A stretch of DNA of 64,000 bases from NCBI RefSeq assembly GCF_014656055.1, contig NZ_BNBR01000002.1:1119164-1183163 (forward strand), in the 5' to 3' direction. The translations under genes were made by a program, and so were the position numbers. The stretch comes from Streptomyces griseosporeus (GTDB lineage: Bacteria > Actinomycetota > Actinomycetes > Streptomycetales > Streptomycetaceae). Positions 6,045-14,900 of the stretch are shown one piece after another (position 1 is the first letter of the stretch; every line of letters starts with the position of its first letter). Under the pieces are notes generated by a model, which had not been told where the DNA came from, did not search any database, and saw only the letters and a list, made by a program, of their open reading frames with translations.

Positions 6045-7487
6045 GTGACTTCAGCGCCCGCCAAGCCCCGCATCCCGAACGTCCTCGCCGGACGCTACGC
6101 CTCCGCCGAGCTCGCCACGCTCTGGTCGCCCGAGCAGAAGGTGAAGCTGGAGCGTCAGCTCTGGCTCGCCGTGCTGCGGGCGCAGAAGGACCTCGGTATC
6201 GAGGTGCCGGAGCAGGCGCTCGCCGACTACGAGCGTGTCCTCGACACCGTCGACCTGGCCTCCATCGCCGAGCGCGAGAAGGTCACGCGGCACGACGTGA
6301 AGGCCCGCATCGAGGAGTTCAACGACCTCGCCGGGCACGAGCAGGTCCACAAGGGCATGACCTCCCGCGACCTGACGGAGAACGTCGAGCAGCTGCAGAT
6401 CCGGCTCTCCCTTGAGCTGATCCGCGACCGCACCGTCGCCGTGCTGGCCCGGCTGGGCAAGCTCGCCGGGGAGTACGGCGAGCTGGTCATGGCCGGCCGC
6501 TCGCACAACGTCGCCGCCCAGGCCACCACCCTCGGCAAGCGCTTCGCGACCGCCGCCGACGAGCTGCTCGTCGCCTACGGCCGTCTGGAGGAGCTGCTCG
6601 GGCGTTACCCGCTGCGCGGCATCAAGGGCCCGGTCGGCACCGCGCAGGACATGCTGGACCTGCTCGGCGGCGACGCGGCCAAGCTCGCCGACCTGGAGGG
6701 GCGCATCGCCGCGCACCTCGGCTTCGGGCAGGCCTTCACCTCGGTCGGCCAGGTCTACCCCCGCTCCCTCGACTACGAGGTCGTCACCGCGCTGGTGCAG
6801 CTCGCCGCGGCGCCCTCCTCGCTGGCCAAGACGATCCGTCTGATGGCCGGGCACGAGCTGGTCACCGAGGGCTTCAAGCCCGGCCAGGTCGGCTCCTCGG
6901 CGATGCCGCACAAGATGAACACCCGCTCCTGCGAGCGCGTCAACGGCCTGATGGTCATCCTGCGCGGTTACGCCTCGATGACCGGCGAGCTGGCCGGCGA
7001 CCAGTGGAACGAGGGCGACGTGTCCTGCTCGGTGGTGCGCCGGGTCGCGCTGCCGGACGCGTTCTTCGCGCTGGACGGCCTGCTGGAGACGTTCCTGACC
7101 GTCCTCGACGAGTTCGGCGCCTTCCCCGCCGTCGTCGCCCGTGAGCTGGACCGCTACCTGCCGTTCCTCGCCACCACCAAGGTGCTGATGGGCGCGGTGC
7201 GCGCGGGCGTCGGCCGTGAGGTGGCGCACGAGGCGATCAAGGAGAACGCGGTCGCGACCGCGCTCGCGATGCGCGAGCAGGGCGCCGAGCGCAACGACCT
7301 GCTGGACAAGCTCGCCGCGGACGAGCGCCTGCCGCTGGACCGGGAGCAGCTCGGTGCGCTGATGGCCGACAAGCTGTCCTTCACGGGTGCCGCCGCCGAC
7401 CAGGTCGCCCAGGTCGTCGCCCGGATCGAGGAGATCGTCAAGCAGCACCCGGAGGCCGCGGGTTACACGCCGGGAGCGATCCTCTGA
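6045..7487 (+). CDS. purB: Adenylosuccinate lyase
   Basis: 480 aa. The enzyme splits SAICAR to AICAR plus fumarate and adenylosuccinate to AMP plus fumarate, in purine synthesis in the cytosol. The fumarase/aspartase superfamily signature GSSAMPHKMN is present at residues 283-292, and MAGRSHNVAAQATTLGKRF supplies the conserved substrate-binding region near residue 150. Length and end-to-end similarity fit the bacterial family. The start is GTG 6045 with no Shine-Dalgarno; TAAACT 8 bases upstream suggests a leaderless mRNA. It overlaps mug (stop at 7485-7487), so the two are probably cotranscribed. Confidence 0.96.
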   Translation: MTSAPAKPRIPNVLAGRYASAELATLWSPEQKVKLERQLWLAVLRAQKDLGIEVPEQALADYERVLDTVDLASIAEREKVTRHDVKARIEEFNDLAGHEQVHKGMTSRDLTENVEQLQIRLSLELIRDRTVAVLARLGKLAGEYGELVMAGRSHNVAAQATTLGKRFATAADELLVAYGRLEELLGRYPLRGIKGPVGTAQDMLDLLGGDAAKLADLEGRIAAHLGFGQAFTSVGQVYPRSLDYEVVTALVQLAAAPSSLAKTIRLMAGHELVTEGFKPGQVGSSAMPHKMNTRSCERVNGLMVILRGYASMTGELAGDQWNEGDVSCSVVRRVALPDAFFALDGLLETFLTVLDEFGAFPAVVARELDRYLPFLATTKVLMGAVRAGVGREVAHEAIKENAVATALAMREQGAERNDLLDKLAADERLPLDREQLGALMADKLSFTGAAADQVAQVVARIEEIVKQHPEAAGYTPGAIL

Positions 7488-8029
7488 CGCGCCTGACCCC
7501 CGAGGACCTGGAGGCCGCCCGCGACCGTCTCGTACCGGACGTCGTCGCGGACGGCCTCCGTGTGCTCTTCTGCGGGATCAACCCCGGGCTGATGACGGCG
7601 GCGACGGGTCATCACTTCGCCCGTCCCGGCAACCGGTTCTGGCCGGTGCTGCACCTGTCCGGGTTCACTCCGCGGCTGCTGAAGCCCGCCGAGCAGCGGG
7701 AGCTGCTGTCGTACGGGCTCGGCATCACCAATGTGGTGGCGCGGGCCACCGCGCGGGCGGACGAGCTGAGCGCCGAGGAGTACCGGGAGGGCGGACGGCT
7801 GCTGGCCGCCAAGGTGGCCCGGCTGCGGCCGAGCTGGCTGGCGGTGGTGGGGGTGACCGCCTACCGTGCCGCCTTCGACGACAAGAAGGCCAAGGTGGGT
7901 CCGCAGGAGCGGGTCATCGGCGACACCCGGGTGTGGGTGCTGCCCAACCCGAGCGGGCTCAACGCGCACTGGACGACGGCGACGATGGCGGAGGAGTTCG
8001 CGCGGCTGCGGGTGGCCGCCGGCGGTTAG
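7484..8029 (+). CDS. mug: G/U mismatch-specific DNA glycosylase
   Basis: Mug/TDG-family enzyme that removes uracil or thymine from G:U/T mispairs. Both active-site motifs are present: GINPG (residues 31-35, the conserved Asn activating water) and NPSGLNAHW (from residue 155). The family's N-terminal segment, read here as LTPEDLEAARDRLVPDVVAD, is encoded upstream of the first ATG/GTG (7562), so the start must be non-canonical. The best candidate is CTG 7484, preceded by GGGAG at 8-9 bases and overlapping the purB stop in CTGA. That gives 181 aa; a start at GTG 7562 would give 155 aa and lose the first strand. Confidence 0.85.
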   Translation: MTRLTPEDLEAARDRLVPDVVADGLRVLFCGINPGLMTAATGHHFARPGNRFWPVLHLSGFTPRLLKPAEQRELLSYGLGITNVVARATARADELSAEEYREGGRLLAAKVARLRPSWLAVVGVTAYRAAFDDKKAKVGPQERVIGDTRVWVLPNPSGLNAHWTTATMAEEFARLRVAAGG

Positions 8030-8033
8030 CGGG

Positions 8034-8474
8034 TCAGGGCGGGTCCGTTTCGGTCGCGGTCAGCAGGAGCCGTATCTCGTCGGCAGGGTCCCGGTCGGCG
8101 ACGCCCAGGACGATCCAGCGGCCGTACTCGCGCGCCTCCCAGAGGTACGCGTCGGCCACGAGGTGACTGAGGCGGGCCCAGGGCTCGGGTATCTCCTCGT
8201 CCCCGGTGCGCAGCAGAACGGTCTGCAGCCCGATGTGGGACGGCTCGCCCCAACGCTCCGCCAGCAGGGCGGCGAGCGCCTCCAGGTCCTCATGGAAGTG
8301 CTCCTGCGCCTGCCTGCGTATCGCGGCGTCGGCGACCCGCAGCCCGTGGCTGGTTGCCAACGCGGCCGTGTGGTACCCGGGACCGGCGATGCCGAGGTCC
8401 GACCTGCCGTCCTCGGCGGGGAACTCCCGCGAGCACAGCAGGTCGGTGACGACGAGGTACTTCTCGATGCCCAT
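8034..8474 (-). CDS. Conserved hypothetical protein, 146 aa
   Basis: ATG 8474 begins MGIEKYLVVTDLLCSREFPA; the longer open frame above it reads as shadow sequence. The protein appears alpha/beta, with a cysteine at residue 14 and acidic C-terminus TATETDPP. The motif HFHEDLEALAALLAERWGEP in the middle suggests an amphipathic helix. I do not recognise a named family. It is convergent with mug (4-base gap) and upstream of the ABC exporter genes in the same direction, 80 bases away. Function unknown. Confidence 0.65.
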   Translation of the reverse strand: MGIEKYLVVTDLLCSREFPAEDGRSDLGIAGPGYHTAALATSHGLRVADAAIRRQAQEHFHEDLEALAALLAERWGEPSHIGLQTVLLRTGDEEIPEPWARLSHLVADAYLWEAREYGRWIVLGVADRDPADEIRLLLTATETDPP

Positions 8475-8554
8475 GTGATCCAGTAAAGCGGCCCCCACTG
8501 ACAATTGGCGGCGCGTCAGGAGCCGCCCGCGGGGGACCCGCTGCCCGGGCCTGC

Positions 8555-9271
8555 TCAGGCGTCCCTGCGCCGGACGCTCCACGCGCCCGCCGCGAGCGCC
8601 GCCGACGTCCACAGCGCGGTGACCGCGAGGCCGGTCCACGGACCGAGGGTGCCGTCCCAGGTGCGGTGCAGGGCGATCTGCCCGGCCCGGTCGGGCAGCA
8701 GGTCGGCGACGCCGCCCGACAGGTCGCCGACGACGAAGGACACGATGAGCAGGAACGGGATGAGGATGCTCAGCGTCGCGACGCCGCTGCGCAGCACGGC
8801 CGTGAGTCCGGCGGCGAGCAGAGCCATCAGCGTGAGGTAGACCGCGCAGCCGACCGCGGCGCGCAGCCCTTCACCCCAGCCCGGTCCGTCGGAGCCGAGC
8901 ACCGCCCGGCCGACGGCCAGGCCGACCAGGCCGGTGAGCAGGCCGACGGCGAGCGCGGGTGCCGCCACGGCGGCCGCCTTCGCCGCGAACCAGCGCGTAC
9001 GGTCGGGCACCGCGGCCAGGGACAGCCGCAGCGCGCCGCCACGGAACTCCGCGGACATGGCGGTGGTGCCGAAGGCGATCGCCGCGATCTGCCCGAAGTT
9101 GACGCCGAAGAAGGTGCTGTACAGCGGGTCGAAGTCGGCGCCGCCGCTGTCGGTCGCGGCGAGCGCGGAGAACGCGGCGGTGGCGAGCAGGACGGCGCTG
9201 AGGCTGCCGAGGAGCGAGCGCAGGGTGCGGATCTTGAGCCACTCGGAGCGGAGGGCGGGGGCGAACGGCAT
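8555..9271 (-). CDS. ABC-2 type exporter permease
   Basis: 238 aa, start ATG 9271, two bases after the ATPase gene's stop. It opens with SEWLKIRTLRS, typical of ABC-2 permeases, then six hydrophobic segments (for example SLLGSLSAVLLATAAFSALA and LIPFLLIVSFVVGDLSGG), and ends WSVRRRDA. ABC-2 permeases pair with one ATPase to export drugs, lipids or peptides; the substrate cannot be read. It is cotranscribed with the ATPase at 9274 and divergent from a histidine kinase, the usual arrangement for a two-component-controlled exporter. Confidence 0.88.
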   Translation of the reverse strand: MPFAPALRSEWLKIRTLRSLLGSLSAVLLATAAFSALAATDSGGADFDPLYSTFFGVNFGQIAAIAFGTTAMSAEFRGGALRLSLAAVPDRTRWFAAKAAAVAAPALAVGLLTGLVGLAVGRAVLGSDGPGWGEGLRAAVGCAVYLTLMALLAAGLTAVLRSGVATLSILIPFLLIVSFVVGDLSGGVADLLPDRAGQIALHRTWDGTLGPWTGLAVTALWTSAALAAGAWSVRRRDA

Positions 9272-9273
9272 GG

Positions 9274-10194
9274 TCAGGCCTCCTGGTGCTGGGCGGTGAA
9301 CTCGGCTTCGGTCGCCGTCAGATCGAGGTAGGCCTCCTCCAGGGTGCCCTCCCGCGCGGCGAGTTCCAGGAGGGGGACGCCCGCCTCGGAGGCGAGCCGG
9401 CCGATCTCGTCCACGCGTGCGTGCGGCACGGTCCAGGCGCCGTCGCCGCTGTCGTCGGCCCGCAGTCCGTGCCGGGCGAGCGCGGCGTGCAGGGCGGCGG
9501 GGTCGCTGGTGCGCACCCGTACGCTCGGCTGCACGCGCGTGTCGATGAACTCGCGCAGGGGCAGGTCGGCGAGGAGCCGGCCGCGGCCGAGGACGACGAG
9601 GTGGTCGGCGAAGGACGCGGTCTCGTTCATCAGGTGACTGGAGACCAGGACCGTGCGCCCCTGCGCGGCGAGCCGGCGCAGCAGGCCGCGGATCCAGACG
9701 ATGCCCTCGGGGTCGAGGCCGTTGGACGGTTCGTCGAGCAGGACCACGGGCGGGTCGCCGAGCAGGGCGGCCGCGATGCCGAGCCGCTGCCGCATGCCGA
9801 GGGAGTACGTCCGCACCCGGCGGCGGGCGACGGGGGCGAGGCCGGTCTCCTCCAGCACCTCGTCCACCCGGCGCTCGGGGAGGCGGTTGCTCGCCGCCAG
9901 GACGCGCAGGTGGTCGCGGGCGGTGCGGGAGCCGTGCGCGGCCCCCGCGTCGAGCAGCGCGCCCACCGCGCGCAGGGGTTCGGGGAAGTCGGCGTAGGCG
10001 CGCCCGCCGATGGTCGCGGTGCCGTTCGTCGGCCGGTCGAGGCCGAGGAGGAGCCGCAGGGTGGTCGACTTGCCGGCGCCGTTCGGGCCGAGGAAGCCGG
10101 TGACGCGGCCCGGCTCCACGCGGAAGGTGAGGTGGTCCACGGCGCGCCGGGAGCCGTACTCCTTGGTGAGGTCCTGGACGTCGATGCTGGTCAT
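9274..10194 (-). CDS. ABC transporter ATP-binding protein
   Basis: 306 aa from ATG 10194. Walker A GPNGAGKST at residues 36-44, signature YSLGMRQRLGIA, Walker B VVLLDEPSNGLDPEG, and an H-loop in VSSHLMNE. A C-terminal accessory domain of about 80 residues follows. It belongs to the CcmA/DrrA-like exporters that work with ABC-2 permeases. The translated frame above the ATG is shadow. It shares a 109-bp promoter region with the kinase, containing two tandem dyads, so the two-component system probably controls it. Confidence 0.93.
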   Translation of the reverse strand: MTSIDVQDLTKEYGSRRAVDHLTFRVEPGRVTGFLGPNGAGKSTTLRLLLGLDRPTNGTATIGGRAYADFPEPLRAVGALLDAGAAHGSRTARDHLRVLAASNRLPERRVDEVLEETGLAPVARRRVRTYSLGMRQRLGIAAALLGDPPVVLLDEPSNGLDPEGIVWIRGLLRRLAAQGRTVLVSSHLMNETASFADHLVVLGRGRLLADLPLREFIDTRVQPSVRVRTSDPAALHAALARHGLRADDSGDGAWTVPHARVDEIGRLASEAGVPLLELAAREGTLEEAYLDLTATEAEFTAQHQEA

Positions 10195-10229
10195 GGCGGC
10201 AAGCCTGGCCGGGCCGCCGGGGGCCGGGC

Positions 10230-10269
10230 CTCCCCCGCGGGGGGAGACCGTCTCCCCCGGGCGGGGGAG
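10230..10269. promoter_or_regulatory. Two tandem CTCCCCC/GGGGGAG dyads between exporter and kinase genes
   Basis: Perfect 7-bp arms CTCCCCC / GGGGGAG occur at 10230-10246 (3-bp spacer) and at 10252-10269 (4-bp spacer), in the only regulatory space of two divergent genes. They are candidate binding sites for the LuxR-type response regulator at 16780. CACGAT at 10292-10297 lies 7 bases before the kinase ATG and may be its -10 box. Confidence 0.55.
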
Positions 10270-10303
10270 GTCCGTTGTCGGTGGCGGCTGGCACGATGGC
10301 GCC

Positions 10304-11506
10304 ATGGTCCGACTGCCGCGTCCGTTGCGCCCGTTGCTGCGGGGGGCGACGTACACCCGTCTGCTGCACCTGTGGGTGCCGATGCTCGCCGTCAGCGTGT
10401 GGCTGTTCATCGACATGTCGACCCCGTGGGTGCCCGCGCTGCTGCTCGTGCCGCTGGGTCTGCTGCTGCCAGGGGTGCGGCGCGGTGAGGGTGTGCAGGC
10501 GCAGTTGCTGCTGACGCCGGGCGAGCGGGAGCCGGACTTCGCGGTGACGCCGTCGGCGACGTGGCGGGACCGGCTGCGCACGGTGGTGTGGCTGGAAGCG
10601 CGCATGCTGCTGGGGGCGGCGGCGGTGTTCGGCACGGTGTGGCTGCCGGTCCTCTCCGTCGAACTCGTCTCGGCAGCTCTCGGGCACCGGGTGACCGATG
10701 TGCCGTTCCTCGACCGGTTCGCGCCGCACTGGTCGTACGCCTTCCTCGCGCCGCTGCCCCTGCTCGCGCTGTACGGCCTCGTGGTCGGCCTCGGGGAGCT
10801 GGTCACCGCGCTCGCGCGCCGGCTGCTGGGCCCCTCCCCCGCCGAGCGGCTCGCCGCGCTGGAGGAGCGCACCGAGCAGTTGCTGGAGCGCAACCGCATC
10901 GCGCGGGAGCTGCACGACTCGATCGGGCACGCGCTGACGGTGGCGGTGGTGCAGGCCGGCGCGGCGCGGGCGGCGGGCGACCCGGAGTTCACCGACCGGG
11001 CGCTGGCCGCGATCGAGGACACCGGGCGGGCGGCGCTGGAGGACCTGGAGCGGGTGCTCGGGGTGCTGCGCGAGGCGGAGCGCCCGGTGACCGGCCGGCC
11101 CACGCTGGCCGAGGCGGACCGGCTGCTGGAGTCGGCGCGGGCCGCGGGCGCCGAGGTGGACGCGGAGCTGTCCGGTCCGCTGGAGAGCCTGCCCGGGCCG
11201 GTCTCCCGGGAGGGCTACCGGATGCTCCAGGAGTCCCTCACCAACGTGCTGCGGCACGCGGGCGCGGTACCGGTCCGCGTGCGCGTGGCGGTCACCGACG
11301 GCGGCCTCGACCTGGAGGTGCGCAACCCGCTGCCGGGGGACGCGGCTGGCCGCGTCCGCGAGGGCGGCAGCGGGCTGCGCGGGATACGCGAGCGGGCGGC
11401 GCTGCTCGGGGGACGGGCGTGGTCGGGGCCCGAGGACGGGTCCTGGGCGGTCCGGGCACACCTGCCCGGCACGGCCACGCCCCGCCCGAGCAGGGCGCCC
11501 GCGTGA
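10304..11506 (+). CDS. Two-component sensor histidine kinase (HisKA_3/NarL type)
   Basis: 400 aa from ATG 10304. Four hydrophobic segments lie in the first 170 residues. The dimerisation/phosphoacceptor region NRIARELHDSIGHALTVAVV has His204, and the GHKL ATPase follows (MLQESLTNVLRHA as N-box, GSGLRGIRERAALLGG as G-box). No extracellular sensor domain is evident, so it may sense the membrane or the exporter itself. The matching response regulator is not adjacent: 5.2 kb of a caspase-containing module lies between. It is divergent from the exporter, its probable target. Confidence 0.92.
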   Translation: MVRLPRPLRPLLRGATYTRLLHLWVPMLAVSVWLFIDMSTPWVPALLLVPLGLLLPGVRRGEGVQAQLLLTPGEREPDFAVTPSATWRDRLRTVVWLEARMLLGAAAVFGTVWLPVLSVELVSAALGHRVTDVPFLDRFAPHWSYAFLAPLPLLALYGLVVGLGELVTALARRLLGPSPAERLAALEERTEQLLERNRIARELHDSIGHALTVAVVQAGAARAAGDPEFTDRALAAIEDTGRAALEDLERVLGVLREAERPVTGRPTLAEADRLLESARAAGAEVDAELSGPLESLPGPVSREGYRMLQESLTNVLRHAGAVPVRVRVAVTDGGLDLEVRNPLPGDAAGRVREGGSGLRGIRERAALLGGRAWSGPEDGSWAVRAHLPGTATPRPSRAPA

Positions 11507-11509
11507 TGA

Positions 11510-11536
11510 CAACTCGCTGTCCGCAAGGCCGAGTTG
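11510..11536. promoter_or_regulatory. CAACTCG/CGAGTTG dyad ahead of the conflict module
   Basis: A 7-bp inverted repeat with a 13-base loop follows the kinase stop directly and ends 55 bases before the Pepco-like gene. It could be a weak terminator for the kinase or an operator for the module. TACCAT at 11540-11545 just downstream is a possible -10 box, with no good -35. Confidence 0.35.
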
Positions 11537-11590
11537 CCCTACCATGGCGGGTGATCGCCCGCAGGCCGCAGAGCAGGAGCCGCATCCGCA

Positions 11591-11925
11591 TGTCCTTCGA
11601 TCCGCCGGAGTCCTCCGAACCGTCCCTCCCGATCTGGGTGTCCGCCGACGACGTGGAGGACCTCCTGGACGAGTCCAAGGGACTGCTGCGGCGCAACGGC
11701 GACGCCGTGCTCCAGCAGGTCCCGCTGGGCCCGCTCCGCAAGAACCTCGCGGCCACCGTGGACGCCCTCCAGCAGCTGTTCGCGGAGGTCTCCGCGCGCG
11801 GGGGCACCCTGCCTCTGAAGGAGGCCCAGCTGTCCTTCCAGATCACGGCCACGGGCGGGGTCCAGCTGATCGGCACCGGGCAGGTGCAGGGCACGCGGGC
11901 GATCACGCTGGTCTTCAAGCAGTAG
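11591..11925 (+). CDS. Pepco/Trypco-like conflict-system accessory protein, 111 aa
   Basis: ATG 11591 (MSFDPPESSEPSLPIWVSAD) has GGAG about 11 bases upstream. The protein has an acidic N-terminus, a helical middle (VEDLLDESKGLLRR, PLRKNLAATVDALQQLFAEV) and a beta-rich end (LKEAQLSFQITATGGVQLIG, TRAITLVFKQ). This is the layout of the small peptidase-co-occurring domains (Pepco, Trypco) that sit beside or inside caspase- and trypsin-containing conflict proteins in actinobacteria. The exact Pfam is from memory and unverified. Its stop is 4 bases from the start of the caspase-HSP90 gene, so the two are coexpressed. It may be a sensor, adaptor or inhibitor of the caspase. Confidence 0.65.
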
Positions 11926-11929
11926 CCGG

Positions 11930-14900
11930 ATGGGCCGCTACCGGGCCGTTCTGGTGGGGGCGAGCGACTACCAGTCCTCCCAGGGGGCGTTCCCCTCGCT
12001 CGACTTCATCCCAGCCGAGCTGAACCGGCTGCGCACCGCCCTGCTGGGGCGCGGGTTCGACCGTGTCGACCTGGTGGCGCGCGGCTTCGTGACGGACCAC
12101 GGCACCGGGATCAACGGCTCGCTCGTGCGGGGCAGTGTCAACAAGGCGCTGGCCGAGGCGGGGATCGACGACACGGTGCTGATCGTGCTGAGCGGGCACG
12201 GGATCCAGCACGAGGGCCGCGACTACCTCGTGCCCGAGGGCCTGCACCCGTACGACGACCACATCGAGGAGTCGGTACCGGTCGACTGGGCGGCCCGGGC
12301 GGTCTCCAGCAGCGAGGCCGGCACCGTCGTCTTCCTGTTCGACATCTGCCGGGAGGGGGTCCGGCAGGAGGCCAAGGGGCCCCTCCAGCTGGTGCGGCGC
12401 AGGAAGGACCTGGACTGGAAGCTGGAGCGGCGCCGCAAGGTGGCCCGTGTCTTCGCCTGCTCGCCGTTGGAACAGGCGCTGTGGGCGCGGGGCGAGGCGG
12501 CGGGCGAATCCGCGGAGACCGGTGCGTTCAGCCTGTTCACCCGCGCCCTCACCGACCTCGTCGAGGCTCCCACGCCCCGGGTGACCCTGCCCGGACTGCT
12601 GGAGGCGCTCCAGACCCGCGTCACGGAGCTGCACACGCTGTGCGGGAAGAGCGGGCCTCCGCAGCGCGTCGACCACCAGATCACCAGCGGGCCCGCGCAG
12701 GACGAGATCGTCGTCCTGCCCGCCGCTCCCGGCGCCGAGGACGCCGCCCCGCGCTCGTACGACGACCACGAATGGGTCCGCCTCGTCGCCGAGCACAAGG
12801 TGTGGAGCCTGGTCCCCGAGGCGCAGCCGGCCGTCCTGGCCTCGCTGAAGGAGCGCTGCGCCGCCATCGCCGCGCGCCTCGCGGCGGCCAACGAGCGGGA
12901 CGAGCCGTTGCTGGCCGGCGACCCCTGGCACGATCCGCTGCACGCCCGGCGCACCAGCCAGCAGCTGGCGCAGCTCGTGACGGGCGCCCCGTCCGAGCGC
13001 CCGGAGCCGCTGACCGATCTCCAGCCCACCGAGGCGGCGCTCCTCGCGTTGCTGCCCTTCCTGACGCACACCGTCGAGGTCGGCATCGCCGCGGCCGAGG
13101 TGTCGGCCCTCCAGGAGGAGCCGCCGCAGTTCACCACGTTCACCGAGCGCTATCCGCGGGAGCGGCGGCGCATGGAGCAGGCCCGCCGGGCGGGCAACGC
13201 GGGCGCCGTGCGCGACATCCGCTGGTGGCTGTTCCACCGGTGGCTGCTGCACCGGGGCGAGTCGTACCACCCGTCCGTCGTGACGCCCCTGCTTCCGGCC
13301 GCGGAGCACCCCGGCGGCACGGGCGCCGGGGCGGCGGACGGCTGGGTCGACGAGGCCCTCGGTCACGACCGGCTGCTCCGGCTCGTCAACGAACTGCGCG
13401 TGTCGCCGTTCTCGCTGCTCCGCGAGGGCACCCCGGCACCGGCGGGCACCGGTGTCGGCGGCATGGCCCTGCCCGCCAAGTCCATCGTCGCGGGCGGCCT
13501 GGTCGACCAGCACCATGTGCGCGAGCGGCTGGTCGCCGTCCTGCTGAAGCTGGCCCGGGCCCGCGCCGTGGTGCCGCTCGCGCTGCCACCGGTCGTGGTG
13601 CAGAACCTCGCGGTCCGCGACCAGATCAACCTGCTGGACCTGCGGGGCCAGCTGCAGAACGCGTACTGGGACCACCTGGGCAAGAGCATCACCCTGCGGG
13701 CCGCCGCCGGGCACCACGTGGGCGCGCTCGCCCTGGAGATGTACTGCGAGCAGATCGACGGAGTGCTGCGGGAGATCGGTGAGATCACCGACCTGCCCTG
13801 GGACCTGCGCCCGCTGGACGGCCTGCCCGCCCGGGCCGGCGCCGACCTCGACGCCCCGGTCCACCTGCGCCGGGCGATCCGGTTCCGCGCCGACGAGGAA
13901 CGCGTCCTCGACCTGCTGATGGGGCGCAACCTCTACAAGAACCCGGACCTCGCCGTGCGCGAGATGTACCAGAACGCCATGGACGCGTGCCGCCACCGGG
14001 ACCTGCGCACGGAGTACCTGCGCCGCACCGGCGCCGACCTGCCGCCCTGGGAGGGCACCATCACCTTCACCCAGGGCGTCGACGCCGAGGGCCGCCGCTT
14101 CCTGCGCTGCCACGACAACGGCATCGGCATGGGGGAAGGCGAGATCCGCAACGCCTTCGCCGAGGCGGGAGCACGTTTCGTGCACCTCCCGGAGTACGTG
14201 CGGGAGATGGCACTGTGGCAGCAGCATGCCGAGGATCTGCGGCTGTATCCCAACAGCCGGTTCGGCATCGGCGTGCTCAGCTACTTCATGCTGGCCGACG
14301 AGATCACCGTCGAGACGTGCCGCTTCGGCATGGACGGGCGTCCCGGACAGCCCCTGCGGGTGTCCATCGCCGGCCCGGGAACGCTCTTCCGGATCGATCC
14401 GCTGCCGTACGACCCGCGGCGGGAGGCCGGCACCACGGTCACGCTGTACCTCAACCCGCCCGAGCACGACGAGCTTCCGGTGTCGTGTCTGAGGGTGCTG
14501 AACGAGCACCTGTGGATCGCCCCGTACCGCACCGTCGTCTCGACGGGCGGCACCCCGACGGTCTGGGAGCCGAACGAACTGCGCGTCGAGGCGCTGCGGG
14601 AGCATCAGCAGGAGCCCCGCCGAACGGTCCGGCGGTCCGGGCGGAAGGGGCCCGCCACGGCCAGGGTCGGTGACGGCAAGCTGTACTGGGTGGGCGGTCA
14701 GGGCATGTTGCTCGCGGACGGCATCAAGACGGACCGCGCGGCCTTCGGCCTGGTCGTCGACCTGCGCGACGAACTGCGTCCGGAACTGCTGTCCGTGGAC
14801 CGGGTGGAGCTGCAGCGCTTCGACGAGCAGGCGGTCGAGCACCTCAAGCACGCGGGCCTGCCCGAACTCATCGCCAGTTCCGTGTTCACGTACGACTGGC

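Noticed and set aside
6051..7448. Long minus-strand open frame opposite purB
   Set aside because: Antisense shadow of purB, which has complete family motifs on the plus strand.
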